DNA of 64,000 nt from an uncultured Acetobacterium sp. (GCF_963664135.1 NZ_OY760905.1:2816736-2880735), one strand, 5' to 3'. Positions 27,762-36,899 are shown, counted from the first letter of the stretch. Translations and numbers: made by a program. The notes: generated by a model not told the origin, from the sequence alone.

Positions 27762-28046
27762 TCAAAGGAAAAGACTTTCGGCAGATTGAAAATTGCCCAA
27801 AGTTTCTTCTTCGAAAACATCACCATTAATTAATTTAATTATACACACAAAGTCCTCCGCGCCAACAATAATATTTTTTAATTCATGACGAAGTTGAATA
27901 AGTTTAGAGGGTGTAATCGCACCACGGAAAACAGATTTTTGGTAATGGACTAAATATTTTTTGCATATCTTAAAAACTTTGTTCACGCGTTTTTCGTTAA
28001 TGTCATAGAAAACAAAGGCATAGTTATAATTAAGTGACTTTCCCAT
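27762..28046 (-). CDS. cas2: CRISPR-associated endonuclease Cas2
   Basis: The 94-residue protein has the ferredoxin-like Cas2 fold with the conserved Asp at the end of the first strand (AFVFYDINEKR) and YQKSVFRGAIT in the middle. Cas2 dimers bridge two Cas1 dimers to insert new spacers. It is the last gene of the operon, three bases after cas1, and sits directly before the leader. Confidence 0.95.
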   Translation of the reverse strand: MGKSLNYNYAFVFYDINEKRVNKVFKICKKYLVHYQKSVFRGAITPSKLIQLRHELKNIIVGAEDFVCIIKLINGDVFEEETLGNFQSAESLFL

Positions 28047-28049
28047 GAG

Positions 28050-29048
28050 TTATTGTTTCTCCTTATTATTAAATGGAGTAAAAGTTTGGTCTTCAAGGAT
28101 TTCCTTAATTAGTTTGTAACAGTCTAATTTGATGGCGGTTCGATAACTTACCTTCCGCTTCAGTTTGGGATGCTGAAAAACACTTTCAAGACGTTCTTCG
28201 AAAGCTCCGATAAATACTTTGCGTCCTTCCTCATTAAGAATACAGTAATTTAATTTCTTTTCAAAATGTTTATCAACTTGAAGGCGACGATTATTTACAA
28301 GATCAAAGATGGTCTTAAAAACGATCGCAGGTTTAAAAACTTCGCATAAATCAAGACTCAAAGAAAATCGACCTTCTGATGGTTCATGAAGAAAACTGAT
28401 ACGCTGATCCAAATGGGTTTGATAAATTACTGATATAGTCTTAGAATAAAGCAAGCTGTTGCCAAATGAAATCAGTGCGTTGATTGGATTGTCAGGAGGC
28501 CGCTTGACACGTTTATTCATCATAAAATCTTCAGGCAAGAAAAATTTAAAGCATGAATAAAAACGCTGCCATAATTCCCCTTCAATTTGCAAAATTTGTT
28601 TTATATTGTGGGCGTGAGCTAGATTTAATGGTAAATCCTTTCGAATCCAGTCAATAGTTGGTTTTACCTCTTTCTTTTCATGTTTATAATAATGATAGAG
28701 AAGTTCATCAATATTGTCTGCGATGCCCTGAACAATTGCCTTAGCAATATCGAGACGCTTATTTATTGAAGCGTTTACTTGAGCAACCAGCAAACGGCCG
28801 CTAACCAAAGTTTCTTTAGGATAAAAGGTGCCACTATAGCCTTCATGATAGTTAAAAAAATGGATAATGATATTGTTTTTTGAGAGGAAATCAAGAAGTT
28901 TTGTATTCAAGCTTACTTCGGATAAGCAATAAAGTTCACGAATCCCTTCAATAGGAATATAAGTATTTCGTCCGTTCACACGAAAGCAGAGTGAGTTATC
29001 CTTTCTGGTCAACTCACCCATCGACGTCAGATAGCGGGTATGTCCCAT
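28050..29048 (-). CDS. cas1: CRISPR-associated integrase Cas1
   Basis: The 332-residue protein is the metal-dependent integrase for spacer acquisition. It starts TRYLTSMGELTRKDNSLCF and contains the I-B-type block NALISFGNSLLYS, then FLHEPSEGRFSLSLDLCEVF with the catalytic His and Asp. Length is typical. AAAGGAGG lies before the ATG. Its neighbours cas4 and cas2 complete an adaptation module. Confidence 0.96.
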   Translation of the reverse strand: MGHTRYLTSMGELTRKDNSLCFRVNGRNTYIPIEGIRELYCLSEVSLNTKLLDFLSKNNIIIHFFNYHEGYSGTFYPKETLVSGRLLVAQVNASINKRLDIAKAIVQGIADNIDELLYHYYKHEKKEVKPTIDWIRKDLPLNLAHAHNIKQILQIEGELWQRFYSCFKFFLPEDFMMNKRVKRPPDNPINALISFGNSLLYSKTISVIYQTHLDQRISFLHEPSEGRFSLSLDLCEVFKPAIVFKTIFDLVNNRRLQVDKHFEKKLNYCILNEEGRKVFIGAFEERLESVFQHPKLKRKVSYRTAIKLDCYKLIKEILEDQTFTPFNNKEKQ

Positions 29049-29060
29049 AAAAAACCTCCT

Positions 29061-29555
29061 TTAGATACAGCAATAAGTGTAATAAGCACATTTGGCGCAC
29101 TTCCGATTAATGGCAACAGATGGTGGGGCCGGTTGGTTCAACAATTCAATAATTTCCGTTTCGATCACCGACAGCTTTTGAATGTTTTCAGCATCCAGAT
29201 CTAGATAATATATTTTATGATCACTTTTATTTTTTTCAATGAATTCAATCTTTCCTTGGTGCTCAATTCCTTTTTTCTTCAAAACATTGAGATAGAACAG
29301 AACTTGCCACTTAACGGCTTGATAGTCAGCATCGGATTTTTTGATCTCAACCAGATAATCTCGGGTAATCTTATCAATTTTAATGTTTTCAACAGCAATT
29401 TCCGTTTCGGTACTTTCAGCTGCTTTAACCGCATGCAGCGCCTTTCCAATTTTAACATCCTCGCTGTTGTCTTCCAGATTGATCCGATTACCATGAAGCC
29501 AGCATTGACGTTTGCAATGAATGTAATAATTCACCAGAGTACCAGTTACTCCCAT
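29061..29555 (-). CDS. cas4: CRISPR-associated exonuclease Cas4
   Basis: The 164-residue PD-(D/E)xK nuclease has Fe-S cysteines at both ends, CKRQCW at the N terminus and CAKCAYYTYCC at the C terminus. Cas4 trims prespacers and helps choose PAM and orientation. AAAGGAG precedes the ATG. It is encoded between cas3 and cas1, 12 bases from each, as usual for type I-B. Confidence 0.95.
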   Translation of the reverse strand: MGVTGTLVNYYIHCKRQCWLHGNRINLEDNSEDVKIGKALHAVKAAESTETEIAVENIKIDKITRDYLVEIKKSDADYQAVKWQVLFYLNVLKKKGIEHQGKIEFIEKNKSDHKIYYLDLDAENIQKLSVIETEIIELLNQPAPPSVAINRKCAKCAYYTYCCI

Positions 29556-29566
29556 GAGCGACTCCT

Positions 29567-32221
29567 TTACAAAAAAAGATTATTTTCATGATAAGCACGA
29601 AATGCATTTCGATCAAACTTGCCATTTGGGAAAAACGTTTCATCACGTTCACATCGATAAAGATCACCGATTTGACCTTGATAATCAAAAGAATATTTTG
29701 GCATTGGAATTTGATAAATAAAATAATCCATTTTTTCTGAAAAATTTGATAAACGAACCCGCTTTTCGGCATAGCCCATGGAATTGTTCTGCAATAAATC
29801 AACATAGTCATTCCAGAGGGCACAGCTATCAATAAGAACCCCATCAATTTCGACAAGATCACCGCAGATGAACAGGGAAATTTCTTGACGTTCGTCATCA
29901 ATGAGCTTCATATGTTTTTGGAGCCCAAAATAATCAAAATTCCACAATGTTTCCCGGGCGAAATTTTCAATATTCGATTCATTGTAAGCCTGTTTGGATG
30001 CATTGATTTCTTTGAGAATGATATCGTAAAAGGCAGTAAAGTTTTTGCTCTCAAGTAGGCTCCACATGGTTTGATCCTGAATTGTGAGGTGCTCCTGTTT
30101 TCTGAAATCGTTGCGGTATAAAAGATCAGCAGGGTCGTAGTTGAAAAAGAAAACTTTTGCTCCTTTCTTCTTACAAGAACGATTGATGCGGCCAAGGAAC
30201 TGTTCTTCTGCATCAAAAAGCGAAATGTCTTTAAATCCCATATCCATATCGATGTCGACGCCGGCTTCGATCACTTGAGTGGCAACCAGAATCAAATTTT
30301 TTCCGGTTCGCACCTTTTCAATAATCCGCTTTCTTTCCGCCTTATTATCGTCGCCAGTCATGCATAAAACTTCACGGTTGATTCCCTGTGAAATGAGTTT
30401 GTTATTTAATTGCGTAAAAAAATCTAAGGCTGTCGATTTCTTGATAAATTCAACCAAAATTTTGTTCTCAAAACCAACAAAATCGGGATTGTTTTCGAGT
30501 GTGATGCTGGTTTCAATTATTTTGTCTAAAAGCTTATCCAGGATGGTCTCCTGGTTGTATTTTAACAATGAAAAATCTAAACTTACGCGATTTTTAAAAA
30601 GCGGATGATGATAGTATCGTTGCGGATTTTTAATCAGTCTTGACACAGGGAGAGCATCTTTCAAACTAAGTTGTCCTAAATCTGGTAGGGTGGCAGACAT
30701 AATGATGATACGCATATTTAAAAGCTGCGCATAATCTTGTAGAAATAGAATAATCTCTTTCCAAAGATGGTTCGGATAACTTTGTATTTCGTCCAGGATA
30801 ATAACGCTGTTGGCAAGATGTGCCAAAGGGAAAACAGATTCTCGGTCGGTGCCAAAAAGCGTGTTAAAGAAATTGACGTGGGTGGTCAGAACTATCGGAT
30901 AGTGCAAAAATTGCCGTGCTAAAAGAGATTGTTCATAATCAGTACAGCATTTTTCTGTATCAGTAGATCGTTTTTTTGCGGATGTATACAACTCGCCATC
31001 GGGGTAATCCTCGCCAGAAGTTGTCAATGATTTAATGGAAGTAATACCATTAACTACCGTAATTGCATCCGCAATGGATGGATTAATATTAAAGGCACTT
31101 ATTAAACTGCTCTTGGTTTGCTCGACCAGGGTATTAAAAGGAAAAACATAGGTGATTTTATTGAGTTTTGAATCAGATTCTAATAGTTTTAGGGCAAGAT
31201 TGATAGAGGTATTGGTTTTACCGCTTCCGGTGGGCGCTTCAAAAAAGAAAAGTGATTCATTGGGATTTTTCAATAGATTTTCTTCAGCCTCTAAGAAAAG
31301 TTCGCTACGTAAGGTGTTGATATCATCTTTTTCAAATGGACTGCCAGTAGGAATATTCTTACTTAACTGATGTTTGTGGATGTTTTGAGTAATGGGCGAT
31401 TGATTAAATGCCATGCGATAGTTGTTAATATCCTTGATCGTGCCAAAATTTTGAACGGATCCGTTCATAAAATCAGAGGTAGCATAAAAATCGCAGGAAA
31501 CCAGGAGACCAAATAAAAATCGTCCATAGATAATCCAGGGAATCGACTGCCATAGTTCATTTCTTTTTAGATCGGTTAGTACCTTATGATAGGACTGCTC
31601 AGTTTTTCCTGTGATTTCAATAATATCACCAAATGATCCAAGATATAAAACACAACAATCAGGTCGATCATTTTCATAGGCCAGATCATGATCAAGATCG
31701 TTTAAGAATTTTGGAAAATTACTAAGATAACCATGATGCTTGCTAATAATATAGGAATTAAAGATTAAAGTAAAAAACAGAAGATGCTGTTCCTTGCCTT
31801 TAAACGAAAGCACTTTATTGAGATAGTGATTTGCATAAATAAGTGCTGAAAAGTAAGAATGATTTGTATTTTTTGAGAGGGTAGCCTGATGGACGTGGTT
31901 ATTCATTTTCTGGCATTGGAAATTTGGATTGGTTTTACCCAGGTCATGGGTATAGACGGTGTTGTAAAGAAGTTCCTTCCACAAGGCTTTGGCTGGATCG
32001 GATAAATCACCAACCAATCGGTCTTCGAAATGATGAAAAATCGGGTTTAAATTCTTTTCCTCACAAAGTTTGTCAAAATAGCTCATGGTAAGGTTCATAT
32101 GCTCTTCTAATAATTCTGAGATAATATTCCCATGCCCATCTTCGCGAAGATGGGCATGGAATGGAGTAGCAGTATTAAAATTCTCTGTGAAATTAAAGAG
32201 TGGAATTTGATCAAAATACAT
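29567..32221 (-). CDS. cas3: CRISPR-associated helicase-nuclease Cas3
   Basis: This 884-residue protein unwinds and degrades DNA marked by Cascade. An N-terminal HD nuclease domain shows THDLGKTN (His92-Asp93). The SF2 helicase follows with Walker A at residues 329-336 (APTGSGKT), the Walker B motif LDEIQSYP, and LVATQVIEAGVDIDMDMGF and LGRINRSCKK in the second RecA domain. All catalytic motifs look intact, so interference should be active. AGGAG precedes the ATG. Confidence 0.96.
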   Translation of the reverse strand: MYFDQIPLFNFTENFNTATPFHAHLREDGHGNIISELLEEHMNLTMSYFDKLCEEKNLNPIFHHFEDRLVGDLSDPAKALWKELLYNTVYTHDLGKTNPNFQCQKMNNHVHQATLSKNTNHSYFSALIYANHYLNKVLSFKGKEQHLLFFTLIFNSYIISKHHGYLSNFPKFLNDLDHDLAYENDRPDCCVLYLGSFGDIIEITGKTEQSYHKVLTDLKRNELWQSIPWIIYGRFLFGLLVSCDFYATSDFMNGSVQNFGTIKDINNYRMAFNQSPITQNIHKHQLSKNIPTGSPFEKDDINTLRSELFLEAEENLLKNPNESLFFFEAPTGSGKTNTSINLALKLLESDSKLNKITYVFPFNTLVEQTKSSLISAFNINPSIADAITVVNGITSIKSLTTSGEDYPDGELYTSAKKRSTDTEKCCTDYEQSLLARQFLHYPIVLTTHVNFFNTLFGTDRESVFPLAHLANSVIILDEIQSYPNHLWKEIILFLQDYAQLLNMRIIIMSATLPDLGQLSLKDALPVSRLIKNPQRYYHHPLFKNRVSLDFSLLKYNQETILDKLLDKIIETSITLENNPDFVGFENKILVEFIKKSTALDFFTQLNNKLISQGINREVLCMTGDDNKAERKRIIEKVRTGKNLILVATQVIEAGVDIDMDMGFKDISLFDAEEQFLGRINRSCKKKGAKVFFFNYDPADLLYRNDFRKQEHLTIQDQTMWSLLESKNFTAFYDIILKEINASKQAYNESNIENFARETLWNFDYFGLQKHMKLIDDERQEISLFICGDLVEIDGVLIDSCALWNDYVDLLQNNSMGYAEKRVRLSNFSEKMDYFIYQIPMPKYSFDYQGQIGDLYRCERDETFFPNGKFDRNAFRAYHENNLFL

Positions 32222-32230
32222 GGCAATCTC

Positions 32231-32986
32231 CTAAAAAAAGATAAGATTCGTTTTGGAAACCTGGTGTATGGTTGTCGTATCTGATAGTTTTACCGGAATA
32301 TTGGTATAAATAAATGGGATGGTTTGATACTGATTCGAATCGGGATCAATTGCCAGTGGCAGACGTTCTTCATATTTAAAATCAAGTTCTTCTGTATCAG
32401 CTAAAAACAAATCATCCTGGGGAACCAGCGTACCGGATAATTTGGGGAAAAGGCTGTGGATGCGAACTGGTGAATCGGGTGATCGCATCTCCAATGGATA
32501 AACCTCTATCCCTTCAATATTAGCATAGTGATCATTTTTTCCAAGATAGGGGAGATAGACAAAACGTTTTTCGAGAAGCCGATTTCTTAAATTTTGAAGT
32601 AATAAGTCTTCTCCCGAATTTTCAAACAACAAATAAATTTGCCAGGCGGGCTTTTCCAACCATTGCTCCTTAACAATAAGATTGCCGCCTTCTTCTTTAG
32701 ATGCATAACCAACGGAGTTATTAAAAACTTGTACCTTTTTAGGAATATATCCCTCTTCGTTTATAGGCTGAATGGCGACTTTCAGATGTTGTAACTGAGT
32801 ATAAAACTCAGGATAAGAGTCAGATTTATTTTGTTGGTTATAGCCGTCTAATCCTAAGATAGCACCGAAGATTCCTAATAATGCGACTTTATGAATATGC
32901 CCATAGGTGTAATATTGATAGGTGTTGACATCCGGTTGTTTGAAAAAAGCGGTTTCGCCGCTAAGCTTAAAGGTGAGTGTCTCCAT
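32231..32986 (-). CDS. cas5: Cascade subunit Cas5 (type I-B)
   Basis: The 251-residue RAMP protein caps the 5' handle of the crRNA. It has the N-terminal Cas5 pattern LTFKLSGETAFFKQP and HIHKVALLGIFGAILG. It lies two bases after cas7 and nine before cas3, in standard I-B order. Confidence 0.92.
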   Translation of the reverse strand: METLTFKLSGETAFFKQPDVNTYQYYTYGHIHKVALLGIFGAILGLDGYNQQNKSDSYPEFYTQLQHLKVAIQPINEEGYIPKKVQVFNNSVGYASKEEGGNLIVKEQWLEKPAWQIYLLFENSGEDLLLQNLRNRLLEKRFVYLPYLGKNDHYANIEGIEVYPLEMRSPDSPVRIHSLFPKLSGTLVPQDDLFLADTEELDFKYEERLPLAIDPDSNQYQTIPFIYTNIPVKLSDTTTIHQVSKTNLIFF

Positions 32987-32988
32987 AT

Positions 32989-33936
32989 TTATACCTCAGC
33001 TTTTGTAAAGATATTAAATAGCTTGACGTTTTTTAATTCTCCTTCAAGAATAGTCGTATAGGGATTATAATAAATTTCCACAGATTGAACGCGGTTTTCA
33101 AGACTGTTGATTAAATCGGTCATTCCTAAGTGAATAATATCTTTGCTGTCTGGATTTTTTTCAAATGTAATATATTGGGCCAGGTCGGGCAAGTAAAGTT
33201 CAGGTTCTGTTTCTACAAAAAGCGCAAATTCATTTTCACAGCCAACCTTGGCGTTGGTATTATAAGAGGTGGCAGCTACGGATGCAGCAGTTTTGAATTT
33301 ATCATAATCTTCCTGAGTATAACCCTCGGTAACACCCATTTCAATGAAGTTTTTATAAACACTGGGATTAATCGCAAAACCATAAAAATAATGGGCTTCA
33401 TTGCTGACGATTTTTGTTCCCAAAGTGGATTGGTCAGCCTCGTCTTTAGTACTGTCTCTAAAGGGCGAAAGAATCTGCTGTTCTTCAACATTATGACCGT
33501 CGTATTTATTAAAACCTTGAGTAATTTGAACAGCACCAGTAATTGAAAGGTTATTTCCCTCTTCAGCAAAGGTAGCACCAAAGTTTTTTATATCGATGGC
33601 GGTAAATAAATTTTTTAAAACAGTAAGATTATCCCGTTCATCTTTTAAGTTTGGAACATTAAAAACTTCTTCGTAGCGTTCTTTCAAAGACTTGGGACGG
33701 ACTTTTACGGCATCTGGTTCCCCTTTCTTTTTATCCTGGTCAGTTTTAAAAGACTTGAGATAGATGACTTTTTCGCCCTGATCTTCCCACATCCGTTTGA
33801 TTGGGTATTTTAGCGCTTTGTCACTTCCGAAAACTTCGCCAGTAGAGATGGATTTAGGAAACCCGGTAAAATCGGCATTCCAATTTGCCATTACTGATTT
33901 AATTCCAAGAACACCATAAATTCGCTTATTCAACAT
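32989..33936 (-). CDS. cas7: Cascade backbone subunit Cas7 (Csh2-type)
   Basis: The 315-residue RAMP protein polymerises along the crRNA spacer. It opens LNKRIYGVLGIKSVMANWNA and contains the family pattern GAVQITQGFNKYDG. I set the start at 33936, where AGGAGG sits 8 bases ahead; this overlaps the cas8b end by 11 bases, and a longer frame from 33978 has no site. It is translationally coupled to cas8b. Confidence 0.94.
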   Translation of the reverse strand: MLNKRIYGVLGIKSVMANWNADFTGFPKSISTGEVFGSDKALKYPIKRMWEDQGEKVIYLKSFKTDQDKKKGEPDAVKVRPKSLKERYEEVFNVPNLKDERDNLTVLKNLFTAIDIKNFGATFAEEGNNLSITGAVQITQGFNKYDGHNVEEQQILSPFRDSTKDEADQSTLGTKIVSNEAHYFYGFAINPSVYKNFIEMGVTEGYTQEDYDKFKTAASVAATSYNTNAKVGCENEFALFVETEPELYLPDLAQYITFEKNPDSKDIIHLGMTDLINSLENRVQSVEIYYNPYTTILEGELKNVKLFNIFTKAEV

Positions 33937-35689
33937 TTGTAGTTTCCTCCTGTGTTTTGGTTTCTTTGTTTGATTCATAAAGTAGATTTGGGCTTAAATA
34001 ACCGGCAATTAAGGTCGTTGAATCCATGGGACCATCAGGTACATAGGCAAAAATCATACTCTGGAGATTGCCGAAACGACGGTTAGCTTGAATATCGTAA
34101 TTGTATTTGAGAAAGAGTCGTGTCAGGAGATCCTTTAATTTCTCATTTGATTTGCAATTGACAACCGGATTAACGGTTGAGTAAACCGGCTTTTTGCTCG
34201 ATTTGCTTCGGGATAAATAATAATTAGTAATCTGACCAACGGCATAGAAATATTCCAGATCGCTTTCAATGGAATGATCGCCAGTGCTGTTTAGTTTCTC
34301 ACGTAATCCCTTTCTAATTGGTTTTAACTGATCTGCCATGCTTGTTCCTCCTTTAAAATAAGTTATAAATCCGTCGCGCACATTGAATTGTTCAATGGCT
34401 TTAATAAAATGACCGTTACCAATCGAGTTTTTAATCAGTTCAAGGGAGCTTTTGGGGAAGAGGTTCTTAATCGTCCGGGCATCGCCCTTGTAAAACCAGG
34501 TAAAAAAACCATTTCGGCATCGTAAGAGCTCTTCCTTGACTCTGAAATCATTAAGCCTGATATCGCCGGCATCGGTAAAATAATTTGTGGTTAAGAATTT
34601 TCTGAAAAAAGTCGTATTAATAATATGCTGAACACTTTTTAAATTAAGATTGTCTTTGTAGGTCAGGTCGGAATGGGCGTCCTTGGGAATAGGGATAGCC
34701 TGCTGAATGACAAAGTGATCAAGATCTGGTGAATAGCCGGTGATTAAATCATAATCCCGAATTTCCAGCTCTTTGCCTTTTTGGATTCTTAGAAAATAGC
34801 CATTCAAATTCTTAGAGTGAGCCTGGTTGCTTTCATAAGGATAGATGGGATCTAGATCATCGCTGTCAGTGCTGAAATAGACATTTGTTTTTCCTTGGTT
34901 GGCATAATTATACAAGTAGTCGAAGAACTTTTTTTGAATATAAACGTCGTCAGTCGAAAGGAGATAGGGAACCTTACTTTTGATGCGGGTTTTGTTCTCA
35001 AGATATGGCTTTTTGGCGTTCATCCCCATATTGTTATTGGGAAGCCCAAAGATTTGATTATTAATTAAAATGTTGTAATCGGTGGTGTTATAGATATTGG
35101 GCAGGAAGTAGCGTTGACTTTCTTGGTGATAAAGACTCAAATCCGCCAGAAAAAAGATTTTTAAATAAGTTTTATCAAATTTGATTTTGGGATCGTCAAT
35201 GAATGAAAAAATATGATCTGTGATCCACATTTTACAAAACTCAAGTATTTGAAGGTCAGGAGTACCAATTGATGTTTCAAGGTCGTCATACAGTTCAAGG
35301 CTTTTTTTTGTATACTTGAGTCGTGGATTTTTAAGAATGGCATAGTAGTTGTTAATAATGTCTAGACTAAGTTTGGCATTGCCGTTATTGTCAGGTTGTA
35401 AATTGTCTTTTTTTATCCAGAAACTTAAATAGTTATTGCTATGAATCACTTTCTTTCCATCAATCGGCTTGTTCATGTCCAATAATTTAGACAGATAATC
35501 GCGATCTATAAAATCATCATAACCAATGCGATCAAAATTATTTTTGATCACATCTTTTTGATCAATGATTTGACCGTCCATATCAACTAGGATATAAGTG
35601 CCCGGATCGAGCGTATAATTGTCAGTAATCAACGCATCGCCAGTCGAAGAATATTTTCGCTCGAAAATATCAATGCAATCTTTTAGCAT
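33926..35689 (-). CDS. cas8b: Cascade large subunit Cas8b (Csh1-type)
   Basis: The 587-residue protein is the PAM-recognising large subunit. It is divergent, as Cas8 proteins are; recognition comes from position (between cas6 and cas7), length, and Csh1-like segments such as DPGTYILVDMDGQI near the N terminus and NGFFTWFYKGDARTIKN. Recent Cascade work shows that some cas8b genes carry an internal start for the small subunit Cas11; no separate small-subunit gene exists here, so this is possible. Confidence 0.9.
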   Translation of the reverse strand: MLKDCIDIFERKYSSTGDALITDNYTLDPGTYILVDMDGQIIDQKDVIKNNFDRIGYDDFIDRDYLSKLLDMNKPIDGKKVIHSNNYLSFWIKKDNLQPDNNGNAKLSLDIINNYYAILKNPRLKYTKKSLELYDDLETSIGTPDLQILEFCKMWITDHIFSFIDDPKIKFDKTYLKIFFLADLSLYHQESQRYFLPNIYNTTDYNILINNQIFGLPNNNMGMNAKKPYLENKTRIKSKVPYLLSTDDVYIQKKFFDYLYNYANQGKTNVYFSTDSDDLDPIYPYESNQAHSKNLNGYFLRIQKGKELEIRDYDLITGYSPDLDHFVIQQAIPIPKDAHSDLTYKDNLNLKSVQHIINTTFFRKFLTTNYFTDAGDIRLNDFRVKEELLRCRNGFFTWFYKGDARTIKNLFPKSSLELIKNSIGNGHFIKAIEQFNVRDGFITYFKGGTSMADQLKPIRKGLREKLNSTGDHSIESDLEYFYAVGQITNYYLSRSKSSKKPVYSTVNPVVNCKSNEKLKDLLTRLFLKYNYDIQANRRFGNLQSMIFAYVPDGPMDSTTLIAGYLSPNLLYESNKETKTQEETTNVE

Positions 35690-35700
35690 AGTATCACCTC

Positions 35701-36393
35701 CTAGGAGAATTTATAACCACAGAAACCAAAACCACGAGAGCCTGCTTCTAATAACCCACAACCCAATGCCGTATAGGCAAGTTTTTGGGCAGATGGGTTG
35801 GGTTCAACCATGAGGGTTACCTTGTCTCCTAAAAGGTTGACATTTTTATAGGGGACGGCGATCGGTTTATGGCTATCGAATTTGATATGAGAAAAAAAGG
35901 TAAAGTCTTCATCAATTTTAGTATTGGTAATAAGATTGTACTTCTTAGTCAGGTTTTCACGCAATCTTCTTTCAAATGTATCAAGATTTATAACGGTGCG
36001 CCAATAACCGTTATCGGTCTTAAGTATGCAGGGAGTAAGGGTATAGATTTTTGCGAGTTGAACTTGAGGTAGTAGTTTTGATTTAATGGTTAGGACTTTT
36101 AGAAATGGGGTATAAGCGTTTTGTAGGTTGGTCATAAATAACTGTCCCAGTTCTTCATTAACAGTTCGGAGGGTGAAGGAATAAACATTACCTTCACGAT
36201 AGATTTTTTTTGCCTCCAAAGGAGTCAATCCAGCAAATGAATAGTTTTTAAACTGATTTTTTTCATGCCATACTGACCACGTGGCATCGTTTGCAAAACA
36301 AGTATCGATAAGCTCACACTGTTTCTGCATCAATAGGGTGTTAGAAATGTCTTTTAACACATAGATTTTTACTTCATAGGATAATATTTTCAT
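35701..36393 (-). CDS. cas6: CRISPR repeat endoribonuclease Cas6
   Basis: The 230-residue RAMP protein cuts the repeat in the precursor crRNA. It starts MKILSYEVKIYVLKD and ends with the Gly-rich loop GLLEAGSRGFGFCGYKF typical of Cas6. ATG 36393 follows AAAGGAGGCG; the frame continues upstream to 36426 but without a site and into the promoter. It is the first gene of the operon, 20 bases after the predicted -10. Confidence 0.93.
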   Translation of the reverse strand: MKILSYEVKIYVLKDISNTLLMQKQCELIDTCFANDATWSVWHEKNQFKNYSFAGLTPLEAKKIYREGNVYSFTLRTVNEELGQLFMTNLQNAYTPFLKVLTIKSKLLPQVQLAKIYTLTPCILKTDNGYWRTVINLDTFERRLRENLTKKYNLITNTKIDEDFTFFSHIKFDSHKPIAVPYKNVNLLGDKVTLMVEPNPSAQKLAYTALGCGLLEAGSRGFGFCGYKFS

Positions 36394-36413
36394 TTTACGC
36401 CTCCTTTGTAATA

Positions 36414-36442
36414 ATACTACTCCCAAATATGCAAATTGTCAA
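36414..36442 (-). promoter_or_regulatory. Promoter of the cas operon
   Basis: On the minus strand a perfect TTGACA (36442-36437) and TAGTAT (36419-36414) have a 17-base spacer. The mRNA would start about 15 bases before the cas6 start codon. Confidence 0.75.
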
Positions 36443-36471
36443 CAAGAAAATATATACATAATAATTACACA
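36438..36471 (-). promoter_or_regulatory. Predicted Cascade target site over the cas promoter
   Basis: On the minus strand this protospacer-like site begins TGTGTAATTATTATGTAT and runs into the -35 box. It matches the spacer of the mini-array at 36507-36609 in positions 1-5, 7-10, 13-18, 20, 23 and 24. The three bases before it are TCA, a PAM described for Clostridium type I-B systems. Binding would block RNA polymerase. Inference from sequence pairing only. Confidence 0.6.
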
Positions 36472-36506
36472 TGATTAGTAATTGAGTATCTATCCAAACT
36501 CAACAT

Positions 36507-36609
36507 ATTTAAAAAGGTTTAACATCATATGTTATGGTTCGGCAGAGTTATTGAATGAGATACATTTTAATAACACAATTTAAATACAAAAAATCTGTTG
36601 TGGTTCGAA
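36507..36609 (-). ncRNA. Degenerate CRISPR mini-array, candidate CreR/CreA-type crRNA-like regulator
   Basis: Two degenerate copies of the array repeat flank one 34-base spacer. The first, 36609-36578 on the minus strand, keeps GAACCACAACA and ends TATTTAAAT. The second, 36543-36507, keeps GAACCATAACATATGATGTT and ends TTTTTAAAT, with about 7 extra bases. The spacer is 36577-36544. A promoter with a perfect -10 lies immediately before the first copy, and the cas operon starts downstream. The second copy carries the old form of the array's variable base. The layout repeat-spacer-repeat, degenerate repeats, own promoter and partial match to the cas promoter is what is known for Cas-regulating crRNA mimics. 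Confidence 0.65.
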
Positions 36610-36614
36610 AATTG

Positions 36615-36643
36615 ATTATACCCGAATTTATTAAAATTGTATA
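36615..36643 (-). promoter_or_regulatory. Promoter of the CRISPR mini-array
   Basis: On the minus strand TATACA (36643-36638) and a perfect TATAAT (36620-36615) have a 17-base spacer. The start point would fall near 36608, at the first base of the first degenerate repeat. Confidence 0.65.
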
Positions 36644-36650
36644 TGATAAT

Positions 36651-36899
36651 TTAAGATTTTACTAATTCCTCAAAGGCCATCTTATGTTTGGATAATATTC
36701 TCTTAGCTATAGTATTCGCATCTTCATCGCCGCTGATTTCTTCTTTCTGAAACTGACTAAATTCAATTAAGACATACCGAGGCGTGTTGTTTTTCAGGAT
36801 AATGGCAGCGCCATTTTCGTCGACAAGACGAGCAACTTTAGAAAAATTCTGGTTAGCTTCAGAAATCGAAACTAGATTTTTGGTGTCAATCTGCATCAT
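36651..36899 (-). CDS. Orphan Phd/YefM-type antitoxin
   Basis: The 82-residue protein fits the Phd/YefM antitoxin family: TKNLVSISEANQNFSKVARLVDENG is the DNA-binding domain pattern, followed by NTPRYVLIEFSQF and an acidic helical tail that would clasp a toxin. AAAGGAGG precedes ATG 36899 (a GTG two codons earlier is also possible). No RelE, Doc or other toxin gene is adjacent on either side, so it is an orphan. It stands immediately upstream of the CRISPR mini-array and cas operon. Confidence 0.8.
   Translation of the reverse strand: MMQIDTKNLVSISEANQNFSKVARLVDENGAAIILKNNTPRYVLIEFSQFQKEEISGDEDANTIAKRILSKHKMAFEELVKS

Noticed and set aside
36438..36506. Sequence after the second degenerate repeat as a further guide (TGTTGA matches the cas -35 region, TTC before it)
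   Set aside because: Only six contiguous bases match and identity then falls to chance; the spacer between the two repeats is a far better fit.
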